Assembly (NCBI RefSeq): GCF_004363655.1
Contig: NZ_SNZH01000025.1
Location: forward strand, 1 to 64,000
Source of the DNA: Tahibacter aquaticus
GTDB lineage: Bacteria; Pseudomonadota; Gammaproteobacteria; Xanthomonadales; Rhodanobacteraceae
Reading direction: 5' to 3'
DNA: 64,000 nt
Shown: piece by piece, positions 15,977-25,193 of the stretch
How positions within the stretch are numbered: position 1 is the first letter of the stretch
Layout: each line of letters begins with the position of its first letter
Made by a program: the position numbers and the translations under genes
The notes under the pieces: model-generated
The model's database searches: none
Told to the model about the DNA's origin: nothing
The model's input: the letters and a program-made list of their open reading frames with translations, nothing else

Positions 15977-16825
15977 TTACTGATAGCCGTAGAAATCTTT
16001 CAGCATGACCTCGGCCCCTTTGTAGTCGGCCGGGTTTGCAGCGACGAATTTGCTGATGCCCAGCTCGAGCAGAAGGTTGGACAGGGCCGGATCCTGGTCG
16101 AGCTTGAGCAGTGCCGCGGCGACCTTGGCGCGGATCGCTTCGGGCACGCCGGGCGCGGCCGAAATGGCAGCGCCGGCGAATTCCACCGAGGTCTTGACCG
16201 GGGTGAGGTTGGGATACTGGTCCTTGAGCCAGGTCGGTACCATGGCTGCGGCGGCTTCGCCGGCAAATACCGCTTCGACCGCGTCGCGCCAGGAGGCGGC
16301 GGAGGATTCGATATCCGGTTGCTGGATCGGGTTGGGGTAGAAGCCCAGCAGCAGCGAATAGCCCAGGCTGGGGGCGCCCATGCAGACGATCTTGCGTCCG
16401 ATCAGCGCTTCCAGGCCCTTGTCCTGCAGGTCGACGTTGGTGACCAGGGTATAGCTCTGGCGTTCCGCCGTGCGCACCAGCGGCACGAACTGGAAGCGGG
16501 CGATGCGGTAGTCGGCCAGGTGCGCTTCGTCCATGGCGAAGTCGAACTTCTGGTTTTCGCGCAGATCGCGCCAGTAGAAATGGTAGTTCTTCGGCGTGAC
16601 CAGGGTGAATTTCTCGCCGGTGGCCTTGGCCAGGTACTCGACCAGCGGTCTGTAGACTTCGGCGGCTTTCTGCGGGCCGTAGACGGGCTCGACGACGAAG
16701 CTGTAGTCGGCCTGGGCGGCGGCAGTGCCGACGGCACAGGCCAGGGCAAAGGCGAAGCGGACCAGGGAACGGGTCAGGCTGCGGCGGCTGCCGGCCTTCG
16801 AGTGGGCGAACATGCGCTGGACCAT
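15977..16825 (-). CDS. PhnD/SsuA-type periplasmic substrate-binding protein
   Basis: This is a 282-aa exported protein with a basic N-terminus and hydrophobic core (FAFALACAVGTAAAQA). The mature part starts YSFVVEPVYGPQKAAEVYRPLVEYL and has the phosphate/phosphonate-binding-protein layout, with DFAMDEAHLADYR, a central GRKIVCMGAPSLGYSLLL hinge and FAGEAAAAMVP. Such proteins feed ABC importers or act as sensors; no permease or ATPase gene is adjacent, so the ligand and partner are unknown. The start at 16825 has GGGGGAG about 8 bases upstream. Confidence 0.72.
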   Translation of the reverse strand: MVQRMFAHSKAGSRRSLTRSLVRFAFALACAVGTAAAQADYSFVVEPVYGPQKAAEVYRPLVEYLAKATGEKFTLVTPKNYHFYWRDLRENQKFDFAMDEAHLADYRIARFQFVPLVRTAERQSYTLVTNVDLQDKGLEALIGRKIVCMGAPSLGYSLLLGFYPNPIQQPDIESSAASWRDAVEAVFAGEAAAAMVPTWLKDQYPNLTPVKTSVEFAGAAISAAPGVPEAIRAKVAAALLKLDQDPALSNLLLELGISKFVAANPADYKGAEVMLKDFYGYQ

Positions 16826-16900
16826 GCCGAATCTCCCCCGTGAGCTCGACGACACAATAGCCTGAGTATACGCAATCTTCGCGTGCGCATTTCAGGTGAA

Positions 16901-17722
16901 TTATTGCTCTGCTGCGCGGCTCCAGCCGGGCTCGATCGCCTGCAGCCCGGATACGCCGCCGCACAGCAACGGCGTGCCGGCGGCGGCCAGCTCACGCCGC
17001 ACCGACGCCAGGCTGCGCCAGCTGCCCGAGGGCAGGCGGCAGCTTTGCAGCAGCAGGCCGGCCTCGGCGCCGGATGTGTCGCGCAGTTCGCCGCCAGCGG
17101 GTTCCTGCGCCGATTCGAGGCAGGCCAGCACGCGCTTGTCGCCTCCGCCGCGGAAGTGCAGGCGGGCGACGATTTCCTGGCCCGGGTAGCAGCCCTTGCT
17201 GTGGCTGATCGCGCCCAGGCGCGCAAATTCCAGCCAGGATGGCAGCAACTGTTCCAGCGCGTGCGTGGGCAGCCAGGGCAGGCCGGCGTCGAGGTCGTGC
17301 AGCAGGCCGTCGCCGTCGAGTGCGGCAACCGTCGGCGCGGTGGCCTGCAGCAGCAATGCGCGCTGGCCGGGCAGGGCCAGCCTCCAGCTGTCGTCCGCAG
17401 CGGCGGCGTTGTCGCCGGCAATTTCCTGCCAGTGCCAGCCTTGCAGCTGCTGTACCTGCACCTTCAGCCGCAGCACGAACATGCGCAAGGGCGCCAGCAG
17501 CGGGGCGGCCTCGCCGCCGCGCAGGGCGAGCAGGTAGCGCGATTCGCCCGCGCGCAGCAGATGAAACAGGCGGCGTACGCGACCCTGCGGATTGAGCCAG
17601 GCATTGAGCTGGCTCTGGCCCGGGGCCAGGGCCAGCACGTCGTTGCAGAACTGCGCCTGGGCAAAGGCCGTGGCGTCGGGGCCGCTGAGTTCGATCAGCT
17701 CGGGATGGGCGGGATAAGGCAC
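16901..17722 (-). CDS. ygfZ: Folate-binding YgfZ/GcvT-like Fe-S maintenance protein
   Basis: This is a 273-aa protein of the YgfZ family, which uses folate and supports Fe-S enzyme repair and tRNA modification. The family signature K-G-C-Y-x-G-Q-E is present as SKGCYPGQEIVAR at about two-thirds of the length. The frame is open to 17857, but a GTG at 17722 preceded by CGGAG with 7-nt spacing gives VPYPAHPELIELSG, the usual family start. It is divergent from the sdh cluster, which itself contains an Fe-S subunit, a sensible neighbour. Confidence 0.8.
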   Translation of the reverse strand: MPYPAHPELIELSGPDATAFAQAQFCNDVLALAPGQSQLNAWLNPQGRVRRLFHLLRAGESRYLLALRGGEAAPLLAPLRMFVLRLKVQVQQLQGWHWQEIAGDNAAAADDSWRLALPGQRALLLQATAPTVAALDGDGLLHDLDAGLPWLPTHALEQLLPSWLEFARLGAISHSKGCYPGQEIVARLHFRGGGDKRVLACLESAQEPAGGELRDTSGAEAGLLLQSCRLPSGSWRSLASVRRELAAAGTPLLCGGVSGLQAIEPGWSRAAEQ

Positions 17723-17908
17723 GCGGACACTCCGGCGGCAAAGGGCGAAAGTATGGCAAATGGGCGCGGCGTGCGGCGCTTTCGCCGCGACTTTGGTCGT
17801 AACGCCATCGGCGGCGTACAGTAGCGGGGCGGCGATGTTGCATGCTGCGCTGCGCAAGGGTTGTCAGTTACCCCCACCGGCGTTAACCTTCGCGCCGCTT
17901 CAAAACCT

Positions 17909-18079
17909 ATGCCCGAATCCACTTCCCAGCCAGTTCCGCCCGAACGCGTCGTGCCCGAGCCTGCGGCTCCAGCACCGACGGACGCTACGTCGCGTCCGCG
18001 CGAAATCGGCGGCCGCCAGGGGCCGGAGCCGACCCGCTACGGCGACTGGGAGAAGAATGGCCGTTGCATCGACTTCTGA
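17909..18079 (+). CDS. Succinate dehydrogenase assembly factor 4 (DUF1674)
   Basis: The 56-aa product has a Pro-rich, probably disordered N-terminus and the family-defining end EIGGRQGPEPTRYGDWEKNG followed by RCIDF. SdhAF4/Sdh8 relatives bind flavinylated SdhA and shield it during assembly. It opens the sdh gene cluster, 87 bp before sdhC, which supports the assignment. Confidence 0.85.
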   Translation: MPESTSQPVPPERVVPEPAAPAPTDATSRPREIGGRQGPEPTRYGDWEKNGRCIDF

Positions 18080-18166
18080 CGGGCGACTGCGGATTGCGCG
18101 CAGCGTGCAGGCAGCGGTGGTTGTGCGTCCGGATCGGAATCCCGGTTGGCGTAAAGGATGGCGACC

Positions 18167-18562
18167 ATGCCTCAAGTGGCAAGACCTCGTTCACCGCACC
18201 TCGATATCTACCGTTGGCAGATACAGATGGTGTCCTCGATCCTGCATCGTGCCGCGGGCGTCGCCCTTGCCGCGGGTAGCGTGTTGCTGGTCTGTCTGCT
18301 GACCAGCCTGGCCAGCGGTCCGGCGGCCTACGCGAAAGTGCAGGGCTTTGCCGGCTCCATCGTCGGCATGATCGTGCTGCTGGGCTTCACCTGGTCGCTG
18401 GCCTATCACCTGCTGAACGGCCTGCGCCATCTGCTCGAAGACACCGGCCGCGGCTTCGCCATCAAGACCTTCGTCATGACCGGCTGGGTGGCGGTGATCG
18501 GTTCCTTCGTGCTGACCGCGCTGGTCTGGGCCTGCGTGCTGTTGCAGCGGGGTGGCGCATGA
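18167..18562 (+). CDS. sdhC: Succinate dehydrogenase cytochrome b556 subunit
   Basis: This 131-aa membrane anchor has three hydrophobic helices. The N-terminal RPRSPHLDIYRWQI and VSSILHRAAG motifs are typical of SdhC (quinone-site Ser/Arg), and AYHLLNGLRHLLEDTG carries the haem-ligand His. AAGGA precedes the second of two nearby ATGs (18167), favouring it over 18158. The stop overlaps the sdhD start by 4 bases, so the two are translationally coupled. Confidence 0.88.
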   Translation: MPQVARPRSPHLDIYRWQIQMVSSILHRAAGVALAAGSVLLVCLLTSLASGPAAYAKVQGFAGSIVGMIVLLGFTWSLAYHLLNGLRHLLEDTGRGFAIKTFVMTGWVAVIGSFVLTALVWACVLLQRGGA

Positions 18563-18948
18563 GTCGCCCGAACCTGCAGACGCCGCTGAAGCAGGTGCGC
18601 GGCCTCGGTTCCGCCCGCGGCGGCACCCATCATTTCATCGTCCAGCGCATCACCGCGATCGCCCTGGTGCCACTGTCGCTGTGGCTGGTCTGGCTGCTGC
18701 TCAGCCTGGTCCATCTGGATTACGCCGGCGCCCGCGCGCTGCTCGCGACGCCCTGCCACGCCGTTCTGATGGCTGCCTTCGTGCTGGCCGCGTTCTGGCA
18801 TGCCCAGCTCGGCCTTCAAGTCGTCATCGAAGACTACGTGCATACGCCGGGGCTCGAGATTGCGCTGCAGATCGCGGTGAAATTCCTCTGCGTGCTGGGC
18901 GCCCTGGCCTGCACCCTGGCCATCGTTCGCATCGCCCTGGGAAGCTGA
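18559..18948 (+). CDS. sdhD: Succinate dehydrogenase membrane anchor subunit
   Basis: This 129-aa partner of SdhC has three transmembrane helices. The N-terminal region ([22 protein letters not shown]) carries the Arg/His conserved before helix 1. [15 protein letters not shown] in helix 2 contains the haem-ligand His and the Asp-Tyr of the quinone site. ATGA overlap with sdhC; sdhA starts 4 bases after its stop. Confidence 0.87.
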   Translation: MSRPNLQTPLKQVRGLGSARGGTHHFIVQRITAIALVPLSLWLVWLLLSLVHLDYAGARALLATPCHAVLMAAFVLAAFWHAQLGLQVVIEDYVHTPGLEIALQIAVKFLCVLGALACTLAIVRIALGS

Positions 18949-18952
18949 ACAA

Positions 18953-20779
18953 ATGCAAAGTTATAAGATTCAGCAGCACAAGTACGACGTGGTCGTGGTC
19001 GGTGCCGGCGGCGCGGGCCTGCGCGCCACCTTCGGCATGGCGGCCAAGGGCCTCAGCACTGCCTGCATCACCAAGGTATTTCCGACGCGCTCGCATACCG
19101 TCGCGGCGCAGGGCGGCATGTCCGCGGCGCTGGCGAACATGGGCGAGGACGACTGGCGCTATCACTTCTACGACACCATCAAGGGTTCGGACTGGCTGGG
19201 CGACCAGGACGCCATCGAATACATGTGCCGCGAGGCGATTCCCGCGGTGATCGAGCTGGAACACTACGGCGTGCCGTTCTCCCGCACCGAAGACGGCAAG
19301 ATCTACCAGCGTCCCTTCGGCGGCATGACCGTGCGCTACGGCGAAGGCGGCCCGGCCCAGCGTACCTGCGCCGCGGCCGACCGCACCGGCCACGCCATCC
19401 TGCACACGCTGTACCAGCAGTCGCTCAAGCACGACGCGCGTTTCTATATCGAGTTTTTCGCGCTCGACCTGATCATGGATGCCGACGGCGTCTGCCGTGG
19501 TGTCATCGCCATGGACATGGCCGAAGGCACCATCCACCTGTTCCGTGCCCATTCCGTGGTGCTGGCCACCGGCGGCTACGGCCGCGCCTATTTCTCGGCC
19601 ACCTCGGCGCATACCTGTACCGGCGACGGCGGCGGCATGGTGTTGCGCGCCGGCCTGCCGCTGCAGGACATGGAATTCGTGCAGTTCCATCCCACCGGCA
19701 TCTACGGCGCCGGCTGCCTGATCACCGAAGGCGTGCGTGGCGAAGGCGGTTACCTGACCAATTCCAAGGGCGAGCGTTTCATGGAGCGCTATGCGCCCAA
19801 CGCCAAGGACCTGGCCTCGCGCGACGTGGTGTCGCGCGCCATGACCATCGAAGTGCGCGAAGGCCGCGGTGTTGGCGCCGCCGCCGACCATATCCATCTG
19901 AACCTGATGCACCTGGGCGCCGACGTCATCAACGAAAAGCTGCCGGGTATCGCCGAGAGCGCGCATATCTTCGCCGGTGTCGACGTGGCCAAGCAGCCGA
20001 TTCCGGTGCAGCCGACGGTGCACTACAACATGGGCGGCATTCCGACCAACTACCACGGCGAAGTGGTGCGCAAGGCCGGCGACAACCCGGACACGGTCGT
20101 GCCCGGCCTGTTCGCCATCGGCGAAGCGGCCTGCGTGTCGGTGCACGGCGCCAATCGCCTGGGCTCGAACTCGCTGCTCGACCTGGTCGTGTTCGGCCGC
20201 GCCGCCGCCAACCGCGCTGCGGAAATCATCAAGCCCGGCACGCCGCACAAGAACTTGCCCGCCAGCATCGTCGACAAGGCCCTGGCCAATCTCGACCGTG
20301 CGCGCTACGCCAACGGCAGCACGCCGACGGCAGATCTGCGCCTGCGCATGCAGCGCACCATGCAGGAAGATGCGTCGGTGTTCCGCACGGCCGAAGGCCT
20401 GCAGCGCGGCGTCAAGCGCATGCAGGAATGCCATGCGGCCTACAACGACGTGCGCGTGACCGACCGCTCGCTGGTGTGGAATTCCGACCTGATCGAGACG
20501 CTGGAGCTGCAGAACCTGCTCGACCAGGCCCTGGTCACCATGGTGTCGGCGGAAAACCGCAAGGAATCCCGCGGCGCCCAGGCGCGCGAAGATTTCTGGA
20601 CCCACGACGAAGCCGGCAATCTTGGTCACGAAGGCAAGCGCGACGACGAAAACTGGCTCAAGCACACCATCTGCACCGTCGACGACAAGGGCAAGACCGA
20701 GATCGACTACCGGCCGGTGCACATGTATACGCTTACCGACGATGTCCAGGTCGTGCCGCCGAAGGCGCGCACTTACTAA
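18953..20779 (+). CDS. sdhA: Succinate dehydrogenase flavoprotein subunit
   Basis: This is the 608-aa catalytic subunit oxidising succinate to fumarate. The FAD Rossmann motif [13 protein letters not shown] is at about 14-26. [16 protein letters not shown] holds the His that binds FAD covalently, and [16 protein letters not shown] and [11 protein letters not shown] surround the substrate site. [18 protein letters not shown] is the late flavin-binding block. Length and motifs are standard. Two small genes intervene before sdhB. Confidence 0.95.
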   Translation: MQSYKIQQHKYDVVVVGAGGAGLRATFGMAAKGLSTACITKVFPTRSHTVAAQGGMSAALANMGEDDWRYHFYDTIKGSDWLGDQDAIEYMCREAIPAVIELEHYGVPFSRTEDGKIYQRPFGGMTVRYGEGGPAQRTCAAADRTGHAILHTLYQQSLKHDARFYIEFFALDLIMDADGVCRGVIAMDMAEGTIHLFRAHSVVLATGGYGRAYFSATSAHTCTGDGGGMVLRAGLPLQDMEFVQFHPTGIYGAGCLITEGVRGEGGYLTNSKGERFMERYAPNAKDLASRDVVSRAMTIEVREGRGVGAAADHIHLNLMHLGADVINEKLPGIAESAHIFAGVDVAKQPIPVQPTVHYNMGGIPTNYHGEVVRKAGDNPDTVVPGLFAIGEAACVSVHGANRLGSNSLLDLVVFGRAAANRAAEIIKPGTPHKNLPASIVDKALANLDRARYANGSTPTADLRLRMQRTMQEDASVFRTAEGLQRGVKRMQECHAAYNDVRVTDRSLVWNSDLIETLELQNLLDQALVTMVSAENRKESRGAQAREDFWTHDEAGNLGHEGKRDDENWLKHTICTVDDKGKTEIDYRPVHMYTLTDDVQVVPPKARTY

Positions 20780-20794
20780 GAAGGGAAGGCACCG

Positions 20795-21145
20795 ATGGCA
20801 CGCGAAGGCGGGCTGATCGCATGGCAGTGGCGGGGCTACGAGCGCAATCACCGCGACCGGCTCAACCTGCTGCTGCATATGGTGGCGGTGCCGGCATTCA
20901 TCGCCGGCATGCTCGCCAGCGTGCGTTTCCTGACCTGGGGCAAATGGCTGCCGGCGCTGTTCGCGTTCGGCTTCGCCGTGCTGGCCTTCCTGGCGCAGGG
21001 CATAGGCCACAAGCGCGAGGCCGAGGCGCCGGTGCCGTTCGACGGCCCGCTGGATTTCCTCGGCCGCGTCTTCGTCGAACAGTTCATCACCTTCCCGCGC
21101 TTCGTGCTGAGCGGGCAGTGGACGCGGAATCTGTCGCGTGGCTGA
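20795..21145 (+). CDS. Small membrane protein resembling the Mpo1/DUF962 family
   Basis: This 116-aa protein has two or three hydrophobic segments. Its N-terminal YERNHRDRLNLLLHMVAVP fits the Mpo1-like pattern 'Y..yH.n..N.liH..giP', in which His residues bind iron for alpha-oxidation of 2-hydroxy fatty acids in yeast. The C-terminal motif around HKREAEAPVPFDGPLDFLGR also looks conserved. AAGGGAAGG precedes the ATG. It sits between sdhA and sdhB and overlaps the next gene by 8 bases, so it is part of the operon. Family placement is by pattern only. Confidence 0.55.
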   Translation: MAREGGLIAWQWRGYERNHRDRLNLLLHMVAVPAFIAGMLASVRFLTWGKWLPALFAFGFAVLAFLAQGIGHKREAEAPVPFDGPLDFLGRVFVEQFITFPRFVLSGQWTRNLSRG

Positions 21146-21542
21146 GTTCAGCGCCATCGTTCCCGCCGAGGTGGCCGCGCCGGAAGGCGGCTACGTGCAC
21201 GGGCTCAAGCTCGCCGCCGGGCAGGAATTGCTGTTCGTCAGCGGACAGATTCCCAGCAACCCCGACGGCAGCATCGCCCAGGGTTTCGACGAGCAGTGCC
21301 GCGCGGTCTGGCGCAATATCCTCGCCACGCTGCAGGCGGCGGGGCTGGGCGTCGGCGACATTGTAAAAATCACCACATTTCTCACCTCGCGCGACCACGC
21401 CGCCCGTAACGGCGCGATCCGGCGCGAAGTGCTTGGTTCCCACCAGCCCGCCTTGACCGTGATCGTCGCGCAAACGCTCGATCCCGCCTGGCTGCTAGAA
21501 ATCGAGGCCATCGCCGCCTCCCGGAGTCCGCAACATGGCTGA
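21138..21542 (+). CDS. RidA-family (YjgF/UK114) protein
   Basis: This 134-aa protein carries the RidA fold motifs: [20 protein letters not shown], a central [17 protein letters not shown] helix, [13 protein letters not shown] and the terminal [11 protein letters not shown]. RidA proteins hydrolyse reactive enamine/imine intermediates; the catalytic Arg usually in 'R.....a..a.LP' appears shifted here, so activity is uncertain. Translation probably starts at the GTG at 21138 inside the previous gene. Its stop overlaps the sdhB start, which makes it an unusual passenger in an sdh operon. Confidence 0.8.
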   Translation: MAEFSAIVPAEVAAPEGGYVHGLKLAAGQELLFVSGQIPSNPDGSIAQGFDEQCRAVWRNILATLQAAGLGVGDIVKITTFLTSRDHAARNGAIRREVLGSHQPALTVIVAQTLDPAWLLEIEAIAASRSPQHG

Positions 21543-22323
21543 GATCAGACTGCCCAAGAATTCCCGCGTGCAGAAGGGCAAGCATTTCCCGGCGCCGGCA
21601 GGCGCTACCAAGGTGCGGACGTTCAAGGTCTACCGCTGGAATCCCGACGACGGGCAGAACCCGCGCGTGGACACCTTCGACGTGGACCTGGCCACCTGCG
21701 GGCCGATGGTTCTGGACGCGCTGATCAAGATCAAGAACGAGATCGATCCCACGCTCACGTTCCGCCGCTCCTGCCGCGAAGGTATCTGCGGTTCCTGCGC
21801 GATGAACATCGATGGCACCAACACGCTGGCCTGTACCAAGGCGATCGGCGATTGCGATGCCAAGGACGTGCCGGTCTATCCGCTGCCGCAGATGGAAGTG
21901 ATCAAGGACCTGGTGCCGGACCTGACCCACTTCTACGCCCAGTACGCGTCCATCAAGCCGTGGATCCGCACCCAGAGCGCGCCGCCGCCCGACGCAGAGC
22001 GCCTGCAGTCCAAGGAAGACCGCGCCAAGCTGGACGGACTGTACGAATGTATTTTGTGCGCGTGTTGCTCCAGCTCCTGTCCGAGCTACTGGTGGAACGG
22101 CGACCGCTATCTCGGCCCGGCCATCCTGCTGCAGGCCTACCGCTGGATCGTCGACAGCCGCGACGAAGACACCGGTGCTCGCCTGGACGACCTGGAAGAC
22201 CCGTTCCGCCTGTATCGCTGCCACACCATCCTCAATTGCGCGCGCACCTGTCCCAAGGGCCTGAACCCGGCCAAGGCGATCGCCGAGATCAAGAAACTGA
22301 TGGTGCTGCGCCAGGGCGCCTGA
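21535..22323 (+). CDS. sdhB: Succinate dehydrogenase iron-sulfur subunit
   Basis: This 262-aa subunit holds three Fe-S clusters. The 2Fe-2S ligands are in [16 protein letters not shown] followed by LAC. The 4Fe-4S motif is [16 protein letters not shown], and the 3Fe-4S/4Fe-4S set ends in [17 protein letters not shown]. The electron path from FAD in SdhA to quinone in SdhCD is therefore complete. The start overlaps the RidA-like gene by 8 bases. Confidence 0.94.
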   Translation: MAEIRLPKNSRVQKGKHFPAPAGATKVRTFKVYRWNPDDGQNPRVDTFDVDLATCGPMVLDALIKIKNEIDPTLTFRRSCREGICGSCAMNIDGTNTLACTKAIGDCDAKDVPVYPLPQMEVIKDLVPDLTHFYAQYASIKPWIRTQSAPPPDAERLQSKEDRAKLDGLYECILCACCSSSCPSYWWNGDRYLGPAILLQAYRWIVDSRDEDTGARLDDLEDPFRLYRCHTILNCARTCPKGLNPAKAIAEIKKLMVLRQGA

Positions 22324-22337
22324 GCCTGACGCCGGCC

Positions 22338-22586
22338 ATGACCGACACCACTGTCGCGCGCCTGCGCTGGCGCTGCCGCCGCGGCACGCGCGAGCTCGAT
22401 GCCCTGGTCGGCTGGTGGCTGGATACGCGCTACGCCCAGGCAAATGCGGCACTGCAGGCCGCGTTTGCCGATCTGCTCGAGGTGCAGGACCCCGACCTGT
22501 GGAACTGGCTGGTCGGGCGCGAAACCGCAACGCGTGCGGACTGGCAGCTTATCGTCGATGAAATCCGCCGACGCGATCGCGTTTGA
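22338..22586 (+). CDS. sdhE: Succinate dehydrogenase FAD assembly factor SdhE
   Basis: This small helical protein of 82 aa promotes covalent attachment of FAD to SdhA. The diagnostic R-G-x-x-E motif appears as CRRGTRELD (about 13-21), followed by LVGWWLDTRYA and a conserved end DPDLWNWLVGRE. It starts 14 bases after sdhB and overlaps ygfX by 29 bases. Confidence 0.88.
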   Translation: MTDTTVARLRWRCRRGTRELDALVGWWLDTRYAQANAALQAAFADLLEVQDPDLWNWLVGRETATRADWQLIVDEIRRRDRV

Positions 22587-23004
22587 CTACCGGCCTTCGC
22601 GCCTGCTCGCCGCGTTGTGCAGCGGCATGCTGCTGCTGGCGCTGGGCTCGGTCTGGTACAGCCGGCTCGGCCAGTATCCGCGCTGGGCACTGCTGCTGTC
22701 GGTGCTGGTCGTGACCAGCTACGCGCTGGCCGTGCTGCGCCTGCTGCGACCGCGTGTGCGCCAGGTAGGCTGGGACAGGGACGGCAACTGGCTGCTGCTC
22801 GATGCCGGCCGCACCCAGCAGCCGGCCACGCTGCAAGGCTGGAATACGCTCGGCCCGGCCGTGCTGCTGCGCCTGCAGGCGGCCGGGCGCAGGGTGAGCC
22901 TGCCGCTGCTGCCGGACAATCTCGATCGCGATACGCGCCGCTGCTTGCGCGTGCGTCTCGCCCAGGAGTGCAGGCCGCGTACACTGCCACCGAGCTTGAG
23001 CTGA
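22558..23004 (+). CDS. ygfX: YgfX/CptA-like inner-membrane protein
   Basis: This 148-aa protein has two hydrophobic segments (about residues 17-55: LLAALCSGMLLLALGSVW and LLLSVLVVTSYALAVL) and a soluble C-terminal part (WDRDGNWLLLDAG...). Layout and position directly after sdhE match YgfX, once described as the toxin of a CptAB pair and now thought to be linked to SdhE. The N-terminus overlaps sdhE. Sequence identity in this family is low, so context carries much of the call. Confidence 0.7.
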   Translation: MKSADAIAFDYRPSRLLAALCSGMLLLALGSVWYSRLGQYPRWALLLSVLVVTSYALAVLRLLRPRVRQVGWDRDGNWLLLDAGRTQQPATLQGWNTLGPAVLLRLQAAGRRVSLPLLPDNLDRDTRRCLRVRLAQECRPRTLPPSLS

Positions 23005-23100
23005 ACGCCGCGCTGCGCTCGGCTTGCGCGCTTGCGGCGGCTATAGCACTCTCGGCCGGCTTTTCGGTCTGAACCCGTTCCCAAGGACTGCAATTCGGCC

Positions 23101-24345
23101 ATGTTCCGACCGTTAGAGCTGTTCATCGGCCTGCGCTACACGCGGGCCAAGCGTCGCAATCATTTCATCTCCTTCATTTCCCTGATTTCCATGCTCGGCA
23201 TCGCCCTGGGCGTGACCGCGCTGATCGTGGTCATCTCGGTGATGAACGGCTTCGACAACGAACTGCGCACGCGCATCCTCGGCATGGTCTCGCACGCGAC
23301 CATCAGCAGCCTCGACGAAGGCGGCATGAGCGACTGGGCGGCGACGCAGAAAAAGGCCGAGGCCAATTCCCATGTACTGGGCTCGGCGCCGTTCATCGAA
23401 CGCGAGGCGATGCTGCAGGGCGACCGCGTCGGCGGCGCCATCGTGCGCGGTGTGCTGCCGGACCAGGAGCCCAAGGTTTCCGAAGTCGACCGCAAGATGA
23501 AGGCAGGCAAGCTGGAAGACCTGGTTGCCGGCCGCTTCGGCATCGTGCTCGGGCGCGAACTGTCGTACAAGCTCGGCGTCGACGTGGGCGAGCAGGTCGT
23601 GGTGTACGCGCCGGAAATCCAGGCCACGCCGGTAGGCGCAGTGCCGCGGCTGAAGCGCTTTACCGTCGTCGGCATCTTCGAGATCGGCATGGAGGAATAC
23701 GATGCCGGCCTCGCCATCGTCAATCTGGAAGACGCGCAGCGCCTCTACCAGATGCAAGGGCCGGACGGCCTGCGCCTGAAACTCGACGACATGTTCAATG
23801 CCTTCGGCGTCGCGCGCAGCCTGGCCGAAGAGCTGGGCCAGTACTACCGCGTGCGCGACTGGATGCAGGGCCATGCGAATTTCTTCCGCGCCATCGCCAT
23901 GGAAAAGCGCGTGATGTTCATGATCCTCTCGCTGATCGTGGCCGTCGCCGCATTCAACCTGGTTTCCACCCTGGTGATGCTGGTGCAGGACAAGCAGGCC
24001 GATATTGCGATCCTGCGCACGCTGGGCGCATCGCCGCTCAGCATCATGGGCGTGTTCATGGTGCAGGGCGTGGTGGTCGGCGCAATCGGCATTGCGCTAG
24101 GCACCTTGTTCGGCGTGGTGCTGGCGCTGAACCTCGAAGCCATCGTCAAGTTCATCGAGACCCAGTTCAACTTCACGGTGCTCTCGCCGGACGTCTACTA
24201 CATCAGCGATCTGCCCTCGGACATGCACTGGAGCGACGTCGGCCTGATCGCCTTGCTCGGCTTCGGCTTCTCGCTGATTGCCACACTCTATCCCGCCTGG
24301 CGTGCCGCGCGCACCCAGCCGGCGGCGGCGCTGCGTTATGAATAA
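23101..24345 (+). CDS. lolC: Lipoprotein-releasing ABC transporter permease LolC/E type
   Basis: This is a 414-aa inner-membrane permease with an N-terminal helix ([26 protein letters not shown]), a periplasmic domain of about 220 residues, and three C-terminal helices ending in the FtsX-type segment ([19 protein letters not shown]). The LolCDE complex extracts lipoproteins and hands them to LolA. Only one permease gene is present before lolD, so it may form a homodimer (LolF-like) or pair with a LolE elsewhere. Confidence 0.9.
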   Translation: MFRPLELFIGLRYTRAKRRNHFISFISLISMLGIALGVTALIVVISVMNGFDNELRTRILGMVSHATISSLDEGGMSDWAATQKKAEANSHVLGSAPFIEREAMLQGDRVGGAIVRGVLPDQEPKVSEVDRKMKAGKLEDLVAGRFGIVLGRELSYKLGVDVGEQVVVYAPEIQATPVGAVPRLKRFTVVGIFEIGMEEYDAGLAIVNLEDAQRLYQMQGPDGLRLKLDDMFNAFGVARSLAEELGQYYRVRDWMQGHANFFRAIAMEKRVMFMILSLIVAVAAFNLVSTLVMLVQDKQADIAILRTLGASPLSIMGVFMVQGVVVGAIGIALGTLFGVVLALNLEAIVKFIETQFNFTVLSPDVYYISDLPSDMHWSDVGLIALLGFGFSLIATLYPAWRAARTQPAAALRYE

Positions 24346-25060
24346 TTCCACTCATTCCGAAAGCGGCGTGGTGCTGCGTGCCAGCGGCGTCAGCAAGATC
24401 TACGAGGAAGGCTCGCTGCGCACCGAAGTGCTGAACGCGCTGAGCTTCGAACTCAAACGCGGCGAAACCCTGGCCATCGTCGGTGCATCGGGCTCGGGCA
24501 AAAGCACCTTGCTGCATATCCTCGGCGGCCTGGATACACCCAGCAGCGGCGAGATCGAGGTGACCGGCCAGCGCATGTCGGCCTTGTCGGACAAGGCCCG
24601 CGGCGAACTGCGCAACCGTTCGCTCGGCTTCATCTACCAGTTCCATCACCTGCTGCCGGAATTCACCGCACTGGAGAACGTCTGCATGCCGCTGCTGATC
24701 CGCGGCACGCCGATTGCCGAAGCGCGCCGCCAGGCCGGCGACCTGTTGCAGCGCGTCGGCCTGGGCCAGCGGCTGGAACACAAGCCCGGCGAAATGTCTG
24801 GCGGCGAACGCCAGCGCTGCGCGGTCGCGCGCGCGCTGGTCACTCGGCCGGCCTGCGTGCTCGGCGACGAACCCACCGGCAACCTGGACGAAAAGAACGC
24901 CGCCCAGGTGTATGCGCTGATGCTGGAACTCAACCGCGAAGTCGGCACCAGCTTCGTCCTGGTCACCCACGACCACAGCCTGGCGCGGCGCATGGATCGC
25001 GTGCTGGAGCTGCACGGCGGCCGTCTGGGCAGCGCGGCGCCGACTGCCGTCGCGCGCTAG
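24338..25060 (+). CDS. lolD: Lipoprotein-releasing ABC transporter ATPase
   Basis: This 240-aa ATPase energises LolC/E. Walker A is GASGSGKST, the signature is [15 protein letters not shown], and Walker B is [16 protein letters not shown], the LolD/MacB-specific form. The H-loop is VTHDHSLA. The ATG at 24338 lies inside the last codons of lolC (8-base overlap), which gives translational coupling. Confidence 0.93.
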   Translation: MNNSTHSESGVVLRASGVSKIYEEGSLRTEVLNALSFELKRGETLAIVGASGSGKSTLLHILGGLDTPSSGEIEVTGQRMSALSDKARGELRNRSLGFIYQFHHLLPEFTALENVCMPLLIRGTPIAEARRQAGDLLQRVGLGQRLEHKPGEMSGGERQRCAVARALVTRPACVLGDEPTGNLDEKNAAQVYALMLELNREVGTSFVLVTHDHSLARRMDRVLELHGGRLGSAAPTAVAR

Positions 25061-25193
25061 CCGTATCGGTCGCATCGCCGCACCGCGCGCGTAGTTCGGA
25101 AGATTCCCAGGCTTGTGCGCGGCCTGCGCCGCTGGCTGCGGTCACTCGCGCAGGCAAGGCTGTACGGCCTAGCCTTGCTGCCGGTTCTGCCGC

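Noticed and set aside
18824-21157. A 777-aa minus-strand frame opposite sdhA
   Set aside because: Antisense shadow; sdhA and its neighbours are unambiguous on the plus strand.
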